A stretch of DNA of 64,000 nucleotides from Stieleria bergensis. Lineage in GTDB: Bacteria; Planctomycetota; Planctomycetia; Pirellulales; Pirellulaceae. This document shows positions 47,371 through 56,774 of this stretch, piece by piece; within the stretch, counting starts at the first letter, position 1; every line of letters begins with the position of its first letter. Below the pieces are notes generated by a model, which was given only the letters and a program-made list of their open reading frames with translations, was not told the origin of the DNA and did no database searches. Where the stretch lies: positions 6,935,566 through 6,999,565 of the forward strand of contig CP036272.1 in the NCBI GenBank assembly GCA_007745635.1, given 5' to 3'. The translations under genes and the position numbers were made by a program.

Positions 47371-48945
47371 TCAGGCGGAGTGAGCTCCCGGCGTGCCGGC
47401 TTCAACGACAAACGTTGCTTTGGTTTCTATCGGAGACCCTGGTTTATCGACAAACGGTGTGCAGCGGAAGAACGATGTCCAGGTTTCGGGGGTGACGAGG
47501 CAACTGACATATCCGCGATTGGAGTTGTACCATTTGACAAAATCGTTCTGTTCTGCGGCACGCACATACTCCGCGATCACATTCCCACCGTTGCCGCCGG
47601 ACGACATCGCGGTGCCAACGAATTCAGTGGCCACCACTGGCGAGTTCGCTTCTTGAAAACCGAGCTGTAAATCGTTGACCCAGTTGACGTGAATGTCGCC
47701 AGTAAGCACGACGGGGTTGGGAATTTCACGTTCATGAAAGAAGTTCAATAGCCGCCGCCGACTGACTTCGTATCCAGGCCATTGATCCATACTAAAGCGT
47801 TGATCATCGCCTTGACCGCGATTCAGCGGAGCCATCATGACCTGCTGAGCCAAGACATTCCAAGTGGACTTTGATTGCAACAACTTGGACATCAGCCAGT
47901 GCTCCTGCTGGTCTCCGAGCATGGTTGCTTGCGGATCAAACACTTTATCAACCATGGGTTTCTGCCCATCGCCATTGGGCTGATCGGTGCGATACTGGCG
48001 AGTATCAAGCACACTAAAGTCTGCCAACTGACCGTAGCGACACGACCGATACAGCTTCATGTGCGGACCTTGGGGGAACGATCGTCGCCGCAAAGGCATG
48101 AATTCATAATAGGCCTGGTAGGCGTTCATTCGACGCGCCAGAAACGCTTCGGGAGAAACACCGTCCTGTTCCGATACCAAGTTGGCATAGTTGTTATCGA
48201 ACTCATGATCATCCCAAGTAACGAGCCAGGGGAATAAACGATGCGTGTCCTGCAGGCTCTGATCCAATCGATACTGAGAGTAACGTCGCCGGTAGTCATC
48301 AAGGCTGACGATCTCATTGCCCAAGTGCTTGCGGACTCGGTGATCGACTCCTTTGTATTCATAGATGTAGTCGCCCAAATGCACGACGAGATCTAGATCC
48401 TCTTGCTGCATATGCGGATAGCCATTGAAGTATCCGGACTCGAAGTGCTGGCAGGAGGTAAAAGCAAAACGCAATTGTTCCGGCATCTCATCCTTGGCCG
48501 GCGCTGTTCGCGTTCGCCCCACAGGACTGACTCCATCGCCCACATGGAAACGATAGAAGTACCAGCGAAATGGCTTCAGGCCACTTACCTCGACATGCAC
48601 CGAATGCCCCAACTGTGGCGTCGCCAAGGCATCGCCTTTCTGAACCACATGGGCGAACTTTTCATCCGTTGCCACTTCCCACTGCACCTTCACCGTTGCA
48701 TTGGGCATGCCGCCGTCTTCCAGAGGCCGAGGTGCCAAGCGAGTCCAAAGGACCACGCCATCGGGAGTCGGATCTCCAGAGGCGACGCCCAACTGAAAGG
48801 GATCGTCGGCAAACGTAAGGTTCTCGACAACCTGTCCTTGTGCAACCGTCGCAAGTGTAGGAATCGCGGAGACCGCGGCAAGGTAACGCAAAAATTCACG
48901 ACGCTGCACACCATACGTTCGCAGATTAGAAGAAGAGCCCGCCAT
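47371..48945 (-). CDS. phoD: PhoD-like alkaline phosphatase/phosphodiesterase
   Basis: 524 residues from ATG 48945; an in-frame ATG at 48984 is the alternative. The twin-arginine signal is VQRREFLRYLAAVSAIPTLA. Motifs of the PhoD family: FQLGVASGDPTPDGVVLWTR (N-terminal domain), FAFTSCQHFESGYFNGY, LVVHLGDYIYEYKG, VTWDDHEFDNNYANLV, NPVVLTGDIHVNWVNDL. It would release phosphate from phosphomonoesters or diesters in the periplasm. Single gene. Confidence 0.9.
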   Translation of the reverse strand: MAGSSSNLRTYGVQRREFLRYLAAVSAIPTLATVAQGQVVENLTFADDPFQLGVASGDPTPDGVVLWTRLAPRPLEDGGMPNATVKVQWEVATDEKFAHVVQKGDALATPQLGHSVHVEVSGLKPFRWYFYRFHVGDGVSPVGRTRTAPAKDEMPEQLRFAFTSCQHFESGYFNGYPHMQQEDLDLVVHLGDYIYEYKGVDHRVRKHLGNEIVSLDDYRRRYSQYRLDQSLQDTHRLFPWLVTWDDHEFDNNYANLVSEQDGVSPEAFLARRMNAYQAYYEFMPLRRRSFPQGPHMKLYRSCRYGQLADFSVLDTRQYRTDQPNGDGQKPMVDKVFDPQATMLGDQQEHWLMSKLLQSKSTWNVLAQQVMMAPLNRGQGDDQRFSMDQWPGYEVSRRRLLNFFHEREIPNPVVLTGDIHVNWVNDLQLGFQEANSPVVATEFVGTAMSSGGNGGNVIAEYVRAAEQNDFVKWYNSNRGYVSCLVTPETWTSFFRCTPFVDKPGSPIETKATFVVEAGTPGAHSA

Positions 48946-49121
48946 CACTGTGTTTCCTGTGTACGAAGAAGCCAATGCCAACACGACCAGCCACTGTCTT
49001 GCCGGACGCCATTGTACTCATGCGCCCCCCTTCATACTGACTAACAAACGAAAAGCAGGCATGGGATGTCGAAACTTCCCATGCCTGTTCTCTGCAGTAG
49101 GCGAGACCTTCACCGAGCTTG

Positions 49122-50132
49122 CTACTTTTTCTTCTTGAACAAGTCACCGACTTTCTTGAATCCTTCGCCAATTTTCTCGCCGGTCTTCTTGATGCCTTTG
49201 CCAACCTTTTCACCGGTCTTCTTGACGCCCGTGCCGACTCGTTTGGCAGCACCCTTGGGGTCGGTAACGGTTTGTTTGACGAGTGAACGATCAAAGGCAT
49301 CGTCAATATTTTGAAACGTTTTCTTGGTGTTTTTGGTGCCGTGAATCAAATCACCAACGACGTCTGCTCCCAGGCTGAATGGGTCCGTCCCAATCATATC
49401 GTTCATGACCATTCCGGCTGGATTGAGCTTCTTGATGGACGCCAGCGTCGCGACTCCATCGATGGCACGTTTTTCCTGTCGTTGTTTGTACTGAGCTTGC
49501 GTGATCTTGCCGGTGCGCAGATCTTCCTTGTCCTCCTTCATCTGTCCCGCCATGCCTGCTGCGGCACCACCGACAGCCAATGCTCCGGATGCAACTCCGA
49601 GTCCTTTGTACGGGGACTTGGATTTCTTTGGAGCAGAACTTGGACCGCGTGTTCGTGGCGAAACTGAATTCGGCGTCTTTGCGACGACGCGACTTCCTGG
49701 CTTGCGACCGACTGGACTGGCCGCACTGGGACGACTACCGGAGGTGGCCAAACGCCGCGTCCCCATCCGATTGGGAGTGCGAGTGACGCCGGGAGACCGG
49801 TTGGGCGTCGTGGGCTTCAAAAGACTCTTGCCCGGTGCTTTCGAGCGATGTGGACTTGAGGGCGTGCGTCGCAACGATTGAGGATTACCGGTCCGCGTGG
49901 CACCGGTCGCTCGCGTCCTTGTGGGGCCGCCTGTTGGTCGGTGACTGCTCTGCGCGAGGCGGGACGGCGGATCGTTCTTGCGAAAACGGCGGACTTCGTT
50001 TTGGCCTTCATCAATCAAGACCCCGCCGCGTTGCGGAGGGAACCGACCGGCTCCAGCTCGATCGACGCAATAAGCAGGAATTGCAAAACAGACGGCGCCA
50101 CTGAGCGATAGAAGGATTCTGCGAACTGACAT
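49122..50132 (-). CDS. Exported basic protein with Lys/Gly amphipathic repeats
   Basis: 336 residues from ATG 50132 with a signal peptide (MSVRRILLSLSGAVCFAIPA). Residues 25-165 are Arg/Pro/Ser/Thr-rich and disordered. A hydrophobic Gly/Ala segment (GLGVASGALAVGGAAAGMAG) follows. The C-terminus consists of about 11-residue repeats (KKTGEKVGKGI, KKTGEKIGEGF, KKVGDLFKKKK) that form amphipathic helices like those of LEA-type proteins. Function unknown; membrane or nucleic-acid contact is possible given the charge. Its leader shares an element with the PDZ gene at 54452. Confidence 0.65.
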   Translation of the reverse strand: MSVRRILLSLSGAVCFAIPAYCVDRAGAGRFPPQRGGVLIDEGQNEVRRFRKNDPPSRLAQSSHRPTGGPTRTRATGATRTGNPQSLRRTPSSPHRSKAPGKSLLKPTTPNRSPGVTRTPNRMGTRRLATSGSRPSAASPVGRKPGSRVVAKTPNSVSPRTRGPSSAPKKSKSPYKGLGVASGALAVGGAAAGMAGQMKEDKEDLRTGKITQAQYKQRQEKRAIDGVATLASIKKLNPAGMVMNDMIGTDPFSLGADVVGDLIHGTKNTKKTFQNIDDAFDRSLVKQTVTDPKGAAKRVGTGVKKTGEKVGKGIKKTGEKIGEGFKKVGDLFKKKK

Positions 50133-50157
50133 TGGATTTCCATGGGTTGGGTGGTTT

Positions 50158-50217
50158 GCGGGAGCGGTTTGCACTCTGTCAATCCATGCGGAAGCCAAGC
50201 CTGTCAGGGGACATGAT
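50158..50217 (-). promoter_or_regulatory. Conserved 5'-leader element, copy A
   Basis: On the minus strand: GTCCCCTG, then GGCTTCCGCATGG, then CAGAG, then GCAAACCGCTC, ending about 26 bases before the ATG at 50132. The same blocks in the same order occur before the PDZ gene (55200-55262). The coding sequences are unrelated. Confidence 0.55.
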
Positions 50218-50392
50218 TAAAACAATAAAACCCGATAGAACAGACTGAAGGGGAAATTAGCCGCTGGACATTTATGCATCATCAGGGAGAATATTTTGGA
50301 AAGCTGTACGCAGGGGCCTAAGTTGACGTGCTGGCAATCGTTTGCCCCCTGGAAACTAAACCCATGGCCAGAACAGAACAGGGAAGCCTGTC

Positions 50393-51013
50393 ATGTCAGA
50401 AAACACGATTGCCGTACAAAGCTGTATCGACCGCATCACCCGTGGCGATAGCGAAGCGAAGGCTGAACTCATCCAAGTCGCCTACGAGCGTTTGCAGCGA
50501 ATGACTCGCAAAATGAAACGCGACTTCGATCGCGTGGGTCGCTGGGAGCAAACCGACGACATCTTTCAGAATGCTTCGCTGCGTTTGTGTGCAGCCTTAG
50601 AGCAAGTTGACATCATTGATGCCCGACACTTCTTTCGACTTGCCGCAGTACAGATCCGTCGCGAGCTGATCGACTTGGCCAGGCACTATCACGGACCTCA
50701 GGGCATGGGGGCCAACCATCACACACAGATGGGCAGCGCCGATCAAGAATCCAGTTCTGCCATGCCGCCAGCCTATGACGCGGCAGAGGTCACCAGCGAT
50801 CCTGGCAAGATGCAACAATGGTCTGAATTCCATCAAGCGGTTGAAGAACTGCCGCAACGTGAACGCGAGGTCTTTGAACTGCTTTGGTATCATGAACTGC
50901 CCCAGGATCAAGTCGCTGAACTGCTGAACGTTTCGACGCGACAAATCAAGCGTCTCTGGAGAACAGCAAAACTGTCTTTACATGATCGCTTGCATGGAGA
51001 AGTTCCCGATTAA
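50393..51013 (+). CDS. ECF-type RNA polymerase sigma factor
   Basis: 206 residues. Sigma region 2 covers about 10-100 (LIQVAYERLQRMTRKM, DRVGRWEQTDDIFQNASLRL). Region 4 covers about 140-200 (LPQREREVFELLWYHELPQD, VAELLNVSTRQIKRLWRTAK). No anti-sigma gene is adjacent. Instead a Ser/Thr kinase gene follows after about 95-110 bases, the arrangement known in planctomycetes in which a kinase probably replaces the anti-sigma factor. Confidence 0.9.
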   Translation: MSENTIAVQSCIDRITRGDSEAKAELIQVAYERLQRMTRKMKRDFDRVGRWEQTDDIFQNASLRLCAALEQVDIIDARHFFRLAAVQIRRELIDLARHYHGPQGMGANHHTQMGSADQESSSAMPPAYDAAEVTSDPGKMQQWSEFHQAVEELPQREREVFELLWYHELPQDQVAELLNVSTRQIKRLWRTAKLSLHDRLHGEVPD

Positions 51014-51106
51014 AACACCACTGCTTAAAAACCTCCAGCACCATGATTGCCGTTTCAATTCCCAGCTCGATGCCTGAACCAAACGTTCGGCTCGATTTCG
51101 CTTTAG

Positions 51107-53368
51107 ATGGTTGCAGCCTTGATGTCCGATGAATCAGCAATTGATGACTTGCTAGATCAATGGGAATCTGCAATTGAGCGTGGGGAGACGCTCTCGGTCG
51201 ATGACCTGTGCCATGATCAGACGGACTTGAAAGCCGAGGTCTCGCGACGAATTAGCGCTCTGCAGGCGATGGATCAACACATCCAGGATCCCGCCGATCG
51301 ACCGTTGGATGGGCTTGGCGGCAATCTGTTTTCAGTCGCAACCGGTCGGTCTGCAACGGAACCGCCAATGCTGGCCTTTGAAACCGATGTCGATGATCTG
51401 GTGTTTCATGCCAAAGGTGGCTTGGGTGCAGTTTATGTTGGTGGTGATCGTCAGCTAAATCGTCGTGTCGCGGTCAAGTTCATTCACCGTGCTCTGGCCA
51501 GCGACAAAGAGAGCTGTGACCGATTCCAACTGGAAGCTGAAGTCACCGGACGTCTCGAACATCCGGGCGTGATCCCAATGTACGGCGTCGGCAAATCAGA
51601 GGATGGCCGACCGTTTTATGCCATGCGGTTTATTGATGGGCATACGCTGGACGAAGCGATTCGCCGATTCTACGGCGATAGCTCACGGCGCGAGCAGTGG
51701 CAAAGCATCGAGTTCCGTCGCCTGCTGCAATGCTTTGTGTCAATCTGTGAGACCATTGCCTATGCACACAATCGCGGCATCGTGCACCGGGACATCAAAC
51801 CAGACAACGTTTTGCTTGGCCGCTATGGAGAGACCATCGTCGTCGATTGGGGCTTGGCAGTTCCCGTGATTCGCGATGAACGCTTCCGGATCAGTGGAGA
51901 ACAGACCTTGCTGCCTCGCAGTGGCAGCAGTCCCAGCAACTCATCGCGCGGTGCCGGAACGCCTGCCTACATGAGTCCTGAACAAGCTTCGGAACTCGCG
52001 CCGACTCCAGCCAGCGATATCTATAGCCTCGGCGCAACGCTCTTTAAGGTACTCACCGGCCGGCCACCGGTCAGCGGAGAGTCGCTACAAGAAATCAAAA
52101 CCAACGTGATCGAAGGCCGCCTGCCACGGCCCACCGATTTGCGGCGTGGTGTTCCAGGTGCGTTGGAAGCCATCTGTCGCAAGGCAATGTCATTGAACCC
52201 CAATGATCGCTACACCACAGCGATCGATCTGGCTCGTGATGTCGAGCGGCACCTGGCCGATGAACCGATCGAAGTTTATCGTGAATCGGCTTCTCAGACC
52301 TTGGGGCGCAGCATTCGTCGACATCGCTTGGCTGCCTTCGTCGCATTCATTGGCTTAACGGGTTGTCTGTTTATCGCCGGGTTAGCCTCCGTTTGGTTGG
52401 CGAGCTCGGCACGAGAAGAAAGCCAGGCCCGCGGGAAAGCCGAAGCGGCTACAAAGAATGCTGAACTTGCCAGGCGTCAGAACCTGGGCGCCTCGTCGAT
52501 GTTCTTGGCAAAGTCGCTTTCACATGAGGTCGACCTGCGCTGGCGAATCCTGGAAGCGGAAGCTGCTTCACCCTCTCTTCGCCAGCTAATGACGGAGATC
52601 AATCAAATCAACCTGGCTGCTGGAAAGGCCGCGGCGGACACCACCGAACTGCAACGCTGGGTCGAGAAACGCTGGATTGCCAATAGCAATGCCTTCCGCT
52701 CAACCTGCTGGGCGATCAATGGAATTGATGGCACACAGGTCGCACGCGTGCCCGAGATTGTCAACGGCAAGCGTGCCTCTAGCCTGGGCAACAACTATCG
52801 ACACCGCGATTACTTTCATGGCGAAGGCCGCGACTTCACAAACGCCGAACTCCATTCGCGCAACGATGTTCTGCCACTGGCTGAAAAAGACGTTTATGTC
52901 TCAGCCGTGTTCGAAAGCGTGAACACCAAAACGCTGATGGTGACGTTCTCGGTTCCGATCTGGAGCGGACCACCGGAGGAAGTGGGACGGCATCGCATTG
53001 GAATTCTGGCGGCACCGGTTGAACTGGGAGACTTCGGCGTTGGCAAGAATGCGATGCTAGCCGACACGCGAAAAGATCAACTCAACGGTGCTGCCGGCTT
53101 GGTGCTACATCACCCCGACCTAGGCAAGCGTCATGAGGGGGAAGAGCTCCCGTATCTTGATCAAGCAACCTTAGATGTTGCTCGGCGATTGACGGAGTCA
53201 GACTTAAACAACCCCGGACTGACACGAAACTTCTACGATCCTGTCACCAAACAGGAACGGTTGTCATCCATCGAACCGGTCATGATTCGAGGCCGAAAAC
53301 ACCCCGAACGCGAAACCGGTTGGGTCGTGATTGCAATGGAACAATTACCAGAGCATGTGGACGAGTGA
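51107..53368 (+). CDS. Ser/Thr protein kinase with extracytoplasmic Cache-like sensor
   Basis: 753 residues; an alternative ATG is at 51122 (MSDESAID). Kinase domain about 105-395: KGGLGAVYVGGD (Gly loop), VAVKFI (Lys), HRDIKPDNVLL (catalytic loop), VVDWGLAVP (DWG for DFG) and GTPAYMSPEQAS. One transmembrane helix (AFVAFIGLTGCLFIAGLASV) at about 405-428 is followed by a coiled linker. Residues 480-740 are a PDC/dCache-like sensor (WAINGIDGTQVARVPEIVNG, NNYRHRDYFHGEG). It should transmit an outside signal to the neighbouring sigma factor; this link is inferred from gene order. Confidence 0.88.
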   Translation: MVAALMSDESAIDDLLDQWESAIERGETLSVDDLCHDQTDLKAEVSRRISALQAMDQHIQDPADRPLDGLGGNLFSVATGRSATEPPMLAFETDVDDLVFHAKGGLGAVYVGGDRQLNRRVAVKFIHRALASDKESCDRFQLEAEVTGRLEHPGVIPMYGVGKSEDGRPFYAMRFIDGHTLDEAIRRFYGDSSRREQWQSIEFRRLLQCFVSICETIAYAHNRGIVHRDIKPDNVLLGRYGETIVVDWGLAVPVIRDERFRISGEQTLLPRSGSSPSNSSRGAGTPAYMSPEQASELAPTPASDIYSLGATLFKVLTGRPPVSGESLQEIKTNVIEGRLPRPTDLRRGVPGALEAICRKAMSLNPNDRYTTAIDLARDVERHLADEPIEVYRESASQTLGRSIRRHRLAAFVAFIGLTGCLFIAGLASVWLASSAREESQARGKAEAATKNAELARRQNLGASSMFLAKSLSHEVDLRWRILEAEAASPSLRQLMTEINQINLAAGKAAADTTELQRWVEKRWIANSNAFRSTCWAINGIDGTQVARVPEIVNGKRASSLGNNYRHRDYFHGEGRDFTNAELHSRNDVLPLAEKDVYVSAVFESVNTKTLMVTFSVPIWSGPPEEVGRHRIGILAAPVELGDFGVGKNAMLADTRKDQLNGAAGLVLHHPDLGKRHEGEELPYLDQATLDVARRLTESDLNNPGLTRNFYDPVTKQERLSSIEPVMIRGRKHPERETGWVVIAMEQLPEHVDE

Positions 53369-53376
53369 GCACGTGA

Positions 53377-54186
53377 TCACTCAACCGCCTTGAACTTGGC
53401 GTCGCCGCTGATGCCGTTCATGCCTGTGCCACGACTGCAATAAGTCGCTGTCAACGTGTAGTCGCCAGGATGAACGATCGCCCAAGTGCCACCCAGAAAG
53501 CGTGCGCCGTATCCAAATCCGCTGACCTGGATCGTCTTCGACTCACCGGCTGCCAATTCGACTTGCTTACCAGCGCGAATCTCCATTGTCGTGATTCGCG
53601 GGCCATACTTCACCTGAAACGCACCCGCGGGGTTTGCTTTTGAAGGAGTCACTTTAATCTTCAGCCACGCGAAGTCACAGCCGAGTGACTCGTTGACCGT
53701 GGCGGGTTTGTCGCCAGTATTCTTGAACGTAAGCTGCCACTTGATGTCACTGCCTTCAGGAGGCGCCGCGTATTCAGGCCGTTTGGGGAGCTTGCTGGTA
53801 ACCGCTTCAGGATACTGAGTCAGGTTGCGATACCCGCGATGACTTTTCAGCCGCTCTTGTGCCGTGCCTGATTTCTGATCATTCAATTGCTGCATGAGCT
53901 TGTCAGCGTTTGCTTCCCAGTCAGCGTTCGCGTCAAGAAACTCTTTGTGAGCTTTCAACTGCTGGGCTGCTTTCGGATCAATCTTCACGGGCTCTGTGAC
54001 AGCAATAGAAATTTCCACGTCAGTTTTGGTTTCCTGCTTTGGTTTCCCGACGGGCTTGCCCACCGTTGGAGGTGCGAAACCGATCGTTGGTCTTGCTTGG
54101 ATTGTTTCAAAATCATCGTCGGCTGAAACGTGCAAACCACCAAACGCTAGGAGGGCGACGGCGGTCAATCGAAGAGGTGTAGACAT
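53377..54186 (-). CDS. Secreted protein of unknown function
   Basis: 269 residues from ATG 54186 with a signal peptide (MSTPLRLTAVALLAFGGLHV). The longer frame to 54606 overlaps the next gene's end and is not used. Residues 30-110 are Lys/Glu/Pro-rich and helical (KAAQQLKAHKEFLDANADWE). The rest is beta-rich: IKWQLTFKNTGDKPATVN, SKTIQVSGFGYGARFLGG and HPGDYTLTATYCSRGTG, resembling an immunoglobulin-like fold. The last gene on this strand before the convergent kinase. Confidence 0.65.
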   Translation of the reverse strand: MSTPLRLTAVALLAFGGLHVSADDDFETIQARPTIGFAPPTVGKPVGKPKQETKTDVEISIAVTEPVKIDPKAAQQLKAHKEFLDANADWEANADKLMQQLNDQKSGTAQERLKSHRGYRNLTQYPEAVTSKLPKRPEYAAPPEGSDIKWQLTFKNTGDKPATVNESLGCDFAWLKIKVTPSKANPAGAFQVKYGPRITTMEIRAGKQVELAAGESKTIQVSGFGYGARFLGGTWAIVHPGDYTLTATYCSRGTGMNGISGDAKFKAVE

Positions 54187-54381
54187 TGGATCTTGGGGGT
54201 GAGGGGTGGTTCCGAAGTCGTGGATGGAACCTGCAACGGTTGCCAACGCGGGTGCCTTCAAGTCAATAGCATCCAACCGATTGATGACTGAAATAGCTTC
54301 TTGAAGAACGTCGCGTAACCGACAGGAGTTTTCGCAGCGAGTGAGGAGCAGTCGCTGCAAGTGACAATACAAGTAACGAAA

Positions 54382-54414
54382 AAAGCCGATGACTCTTAGT
54401 GAGCAATCGGCTTT
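54382..54414 (-). terminator. Rho-independent terminator for the PDZ gene
   Basis: Stem AAAGCCGAT/ATCGGCTTT with a 15-base loop; on the minus strand it is followed by a T-run. It lies 37 bases after the PDZ gene. Confidence 0.85.
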
Positions 54415-54451
54415 GAGTTGATTTTTGGTGCCTTCATTCCAGCCCAGCCAC

Positions 54452-55159
54452 TTAGTTGCGGCCGCCGCGGCGGATTGGCAAGCGTCGCTTGAGTTCAGAT
54501 TGGACAGCGTTGACAGCTGCGTTTCGAACTGACTGACGCATGTTGTCGGTACGAGCGGTTTGGAAAGTCCGTGGTTGGCGTGCAGCATTGCTTCCATTGT
54601 TGACACCCAGCGAACGGTTCTTTCGTTGCACCGATTGTTGCGTGGCCTGAACTTGGGCCGCGAACAGGGGGCTGGTGTTCGTCGGGTCGGTCTCTGCGAC
54701 CACCCACACCATGTTGCCGCTGCGGCTATCGAGGACCTTCATTTCCAAAATGCCCTCGGAAGTATTGATGGAGTGCTGCAGGTCCGCCAGCGAGTCCATT
54801 GGAAACCCATTGGCATCGATCAGGATGTCACCAGGCTCCAAGCCGGCGTGAAAGGCTGGGGAGTTGGGTACGATCGTGTTGATCCGCTGCCCGTAAACCG
54901 CTTCGCCGTATCCAGGAGCAACAGCAACAACTGGGCCGCTATCTGGTTCACCGATGTCGATGCCACCACCGACCACGTCGATTTCGACGGTCGAAACCGT
55001 CACACCTAGAAAGTAACCGTCTGAAACCGCTGGTGGAGGCAGGATGGGGCCAAATCCAGGATTGCCGCAGTAAGGTTTCTGAGCCGAAGCCAATGGAGCC
55101 AGGTAAACTGCAGCGATCAGGGCCAAAGTCTTCAAAGTGTTTTGCAGGAAAGTCTTCAT
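54452..55159 (-). CDS. Exported PDZ-domain protein
   Basis: 235 residues with signal peptide MKTFLQNTLKTLALIAAVYL. The PDZ domain covers about 48-150: DGYFLGVTVSTVEIDVVGGG, INTIVPNSPAFHAGLEPGDI, LIDANGFPMDSLADLQHSIN. No protease domain is present. The C-terminal 80 residues are Gln/Asn/Arg-rich and disordered, ending RRLPIRRGGRN. It probably acts as an adaptor in the periplasm. Its leader carries copy B of the conserved element. Confidence 0.78.
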   Translation of the reverse strand: MKTFLQNTLKTLALIAAVYLAPLASAQKPYCGNPGFGPILPPPAVSDGYFLGVTVSTVEIDVVGGGIDIGEPDSGPVVAVAPGYGEAVYGQRINTIVPNSPAFHAGLEPGDILIDANGFPMDSLADLQHSINTSEGILEMKVLDSRSGNMVWVVAETDPTNTSPLFAAQVQATQQSVQRKNRSLGVNNGSNAARQPRTFQTARTDNMRQSVRNAAVNAVQSELKRRLPIRRGGRN

Positions 55160-55199
55160 CGTTCTTCTCGTGTTCGTTTTTAAGGTTTTTGGTGCCGTG

Positions 55200-55262
55200 C
55201 GAGCGGTTTGCCTCGCCTCTGATCAGCCATGCGGAAGCCGATCACACCAGGGGACCTCAAAT
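55200..55262 (-). promoter_or_regulatory. Conserved 5'-leader element, copy B
   Basis: Same blocks as copy A: GTCCCCTG, GGCTTCCGCATGG, CAGAG and GCAAACCGCTC. In this copy TGATCGGC and GCTGATCA can form an 8-bp stem enclosing TTCCGCATG. It lies about 41-103 bases before the ATG at 55159. Confidence 0.55.
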
Positions 55263-55572
55263 CGAAAAAGAATCTTCAAAAGTTTCCTGCCCGGCCAAAA
55301 GGACACGATTCCAGCCGGTTTCAGCCCTGTTTTCTCCAGTTCTCGTGCTTCAAAAAGACGTGCAGAGATCTTTGCTGGCACAGGTCTCGCACAAGATTTC
55401 GTAGCAAACCGTCTTCACAGCTCCCCAAAACGATGCTGTCACTTAGGGCAGGGCCTTCGCCGTCGACAGCAAAGTCAAACGCTCGCAGAGGCCGACTCGG
55501 ACCGAACCGGCTCATCATTCTTGAAGGATCGACGGAGCGTTTCAGAGTGTGCTGCATCGATGGGCTTGAAAC
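55263..55572. other. Intergenic stretch with no supportable gene
   Basis: About 310 bases between the leader element and the end of the PEP-CTERM gene. No gene, clear terminator or repeat is seen. Confidence 0.4.
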
Positions 55573-56370
55573 TCAGCTGGCAGCGCGGCGTTTACGGCGA
55601 GTCAGCACTGGAATGATGCCAGCGAATGCCAGGACCGCTAAGGAACCGGGCTCGGGAACCGCAGAGACTTGCTCGAGCCGGAAGTTTGAAAATGAACCAA
55701 GTGTGTTTCGATTGTTAGAGATCCCGACGTACTGGAAATCCCCGTCACTGGTATAGGAATGAGTGCCTAGCAAAGCACCGGTCTCTGAATCACCCTGGTA
55801 AAAGCTAATGTTACCGAAATCGGTCGTGTTATCATGTGTTCGCAAGTCAAGCACGACGGTTAACTGCTGGTCACCGGTTAATCCGTTCGGCCCATCGATA
55901 TTGTTGTCAGCACCAGGGCCACCAAAACCATCTAACTCGCCAGTGTCTCGGTAGAGCAACGACCCTTGGCCAGAACCGATACTTTCCGCGAAGTGACGAT
56001 CAGTGTTGGCATCATCATTAAAGAAGCTGATGGCCAGCCAACCTCCGCTCGTCGGACTGATAGTGGCCGAAAGATCGAATAGACCGTCAGCGGTACCCTT
56101 GGAGTCGTTAACGAAGCTACCCAGGTCCAAGAACGCACTTTGTGTGTTGAACGTTGTTGCACCATTGTCCTGAAAACTACTGCCAGCCTGCCACGTTGCT
56201 GAACCACCCGCAGTGACGATTCCGCCGGAAAAGGTGTCAGCGGTCGTTCCATTGAGTGCAGCGCCTCCGCCGCCAAAGTTCTCAACAATCACGACTTCAG
56301 CAAACAATGACGAAGACATCAGGCAGACCGTCGCCAAAGCGGCGATCCAATGTTTTGTAAGGCTCAACAT
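55573..56370 (-). CDS. PEP-CTERM sorted secreted protein
   Basis: 265 residues. Signal peptide MLSLTKHWIAALATVCLMSS. The middle is a beta-rich, Gly/Asp/Asn-rich domain (FLDLGSFVNDSKGTADGLFD, FNDDANTDRHFAESIGSGQG), perhaps concanavalin-like. It ends with VPEPGSLAVLAFAGIIPVLT and RRKRRAAS, the exosortase sorting signal. The frame is intact, unlike the other PEP-CTERM gene at 28954. Role unknown. Confidence 0.85.
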   Translation of the reverse strand: MLSLTKHWIAALATVCLMSSSLFAEVVIVENFGGGGAALNGTTADTFSGGIVTAGGSATWQAGSSFQDNGATTFNTQSAFLDLGSFVNDSKGTADGLFDLSATISPTSGGWLAISFFNDDANTDRHFAESIGSGQGSLLYRDTGELDGFGGPGADNNIDGPNGLTGDQQLTVVLDLRTHDNTTDFGNISFYQGDSETGALLGTHSYTSDGDFQYVGISNNRNTLGSFSNFRLEQVSAVPEPGSLAVLAFAGIIPVLTRRKRRAAS

Positions 56371-56774
56371 GGTGGGAAACTAAGGTGTAGAGAGCAGGGG
56401 ACACTTCTTTCTGGACTCAATGCGTGCCTGCCGGCAAATCATGTGATGGCACGCTCAATCAGTTCATTCGTTATCAGAAAGCTAGTTTCTTGGTAATGAA
56501 AACCTTCACTTCTTGATCCAAATCTCACTTGTTTCCCCAAATCAATCCAGAAGGGGTCCAGTTATAACGGCAACCAATCACAACGCAAATTCCACTGCGT
56601 CACCTAATAGGAGCGTCTTTAGATCCGACTCTGATCATGAATCGGTGACAGAGCGGTGCTTGCCACGACCAACTCACCCAATGGCGCAAACACGCCTCAA
56701 TCCCGGGGGTTACTGAACTTGACCAAGACATTGCGACGCATCACTCGCAATGAGCCAACGGGGCCCAAGAGTTC
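56371..56774. other. Intergenic stretch with no supportable gene
   Basis: About 400 bases; contains the promoter side of the PEP-CTERM gene and the 3' side of the esterase operon. No further feature recognised. Confidence 0.4.

Noticed and set aside
48403-49044. 213-codon plus-strand frame
   Set aside because: Antisense shadow of the PhoD-like gene.
50158-50217. Leader element as a known cobalamin or c-di-GMP riboswitch
   Set aside because: GCAAACC and GGAAGCC are reminiscent, but the other conserved parts of those riboswitches and their stem order are missing.
53377-54606. 409-codon version of the secreted protein at 53377
   Set aside because: The first 140 codons overlap the terminator and end of the PDZ gene; the signal peptide starts at 54186.
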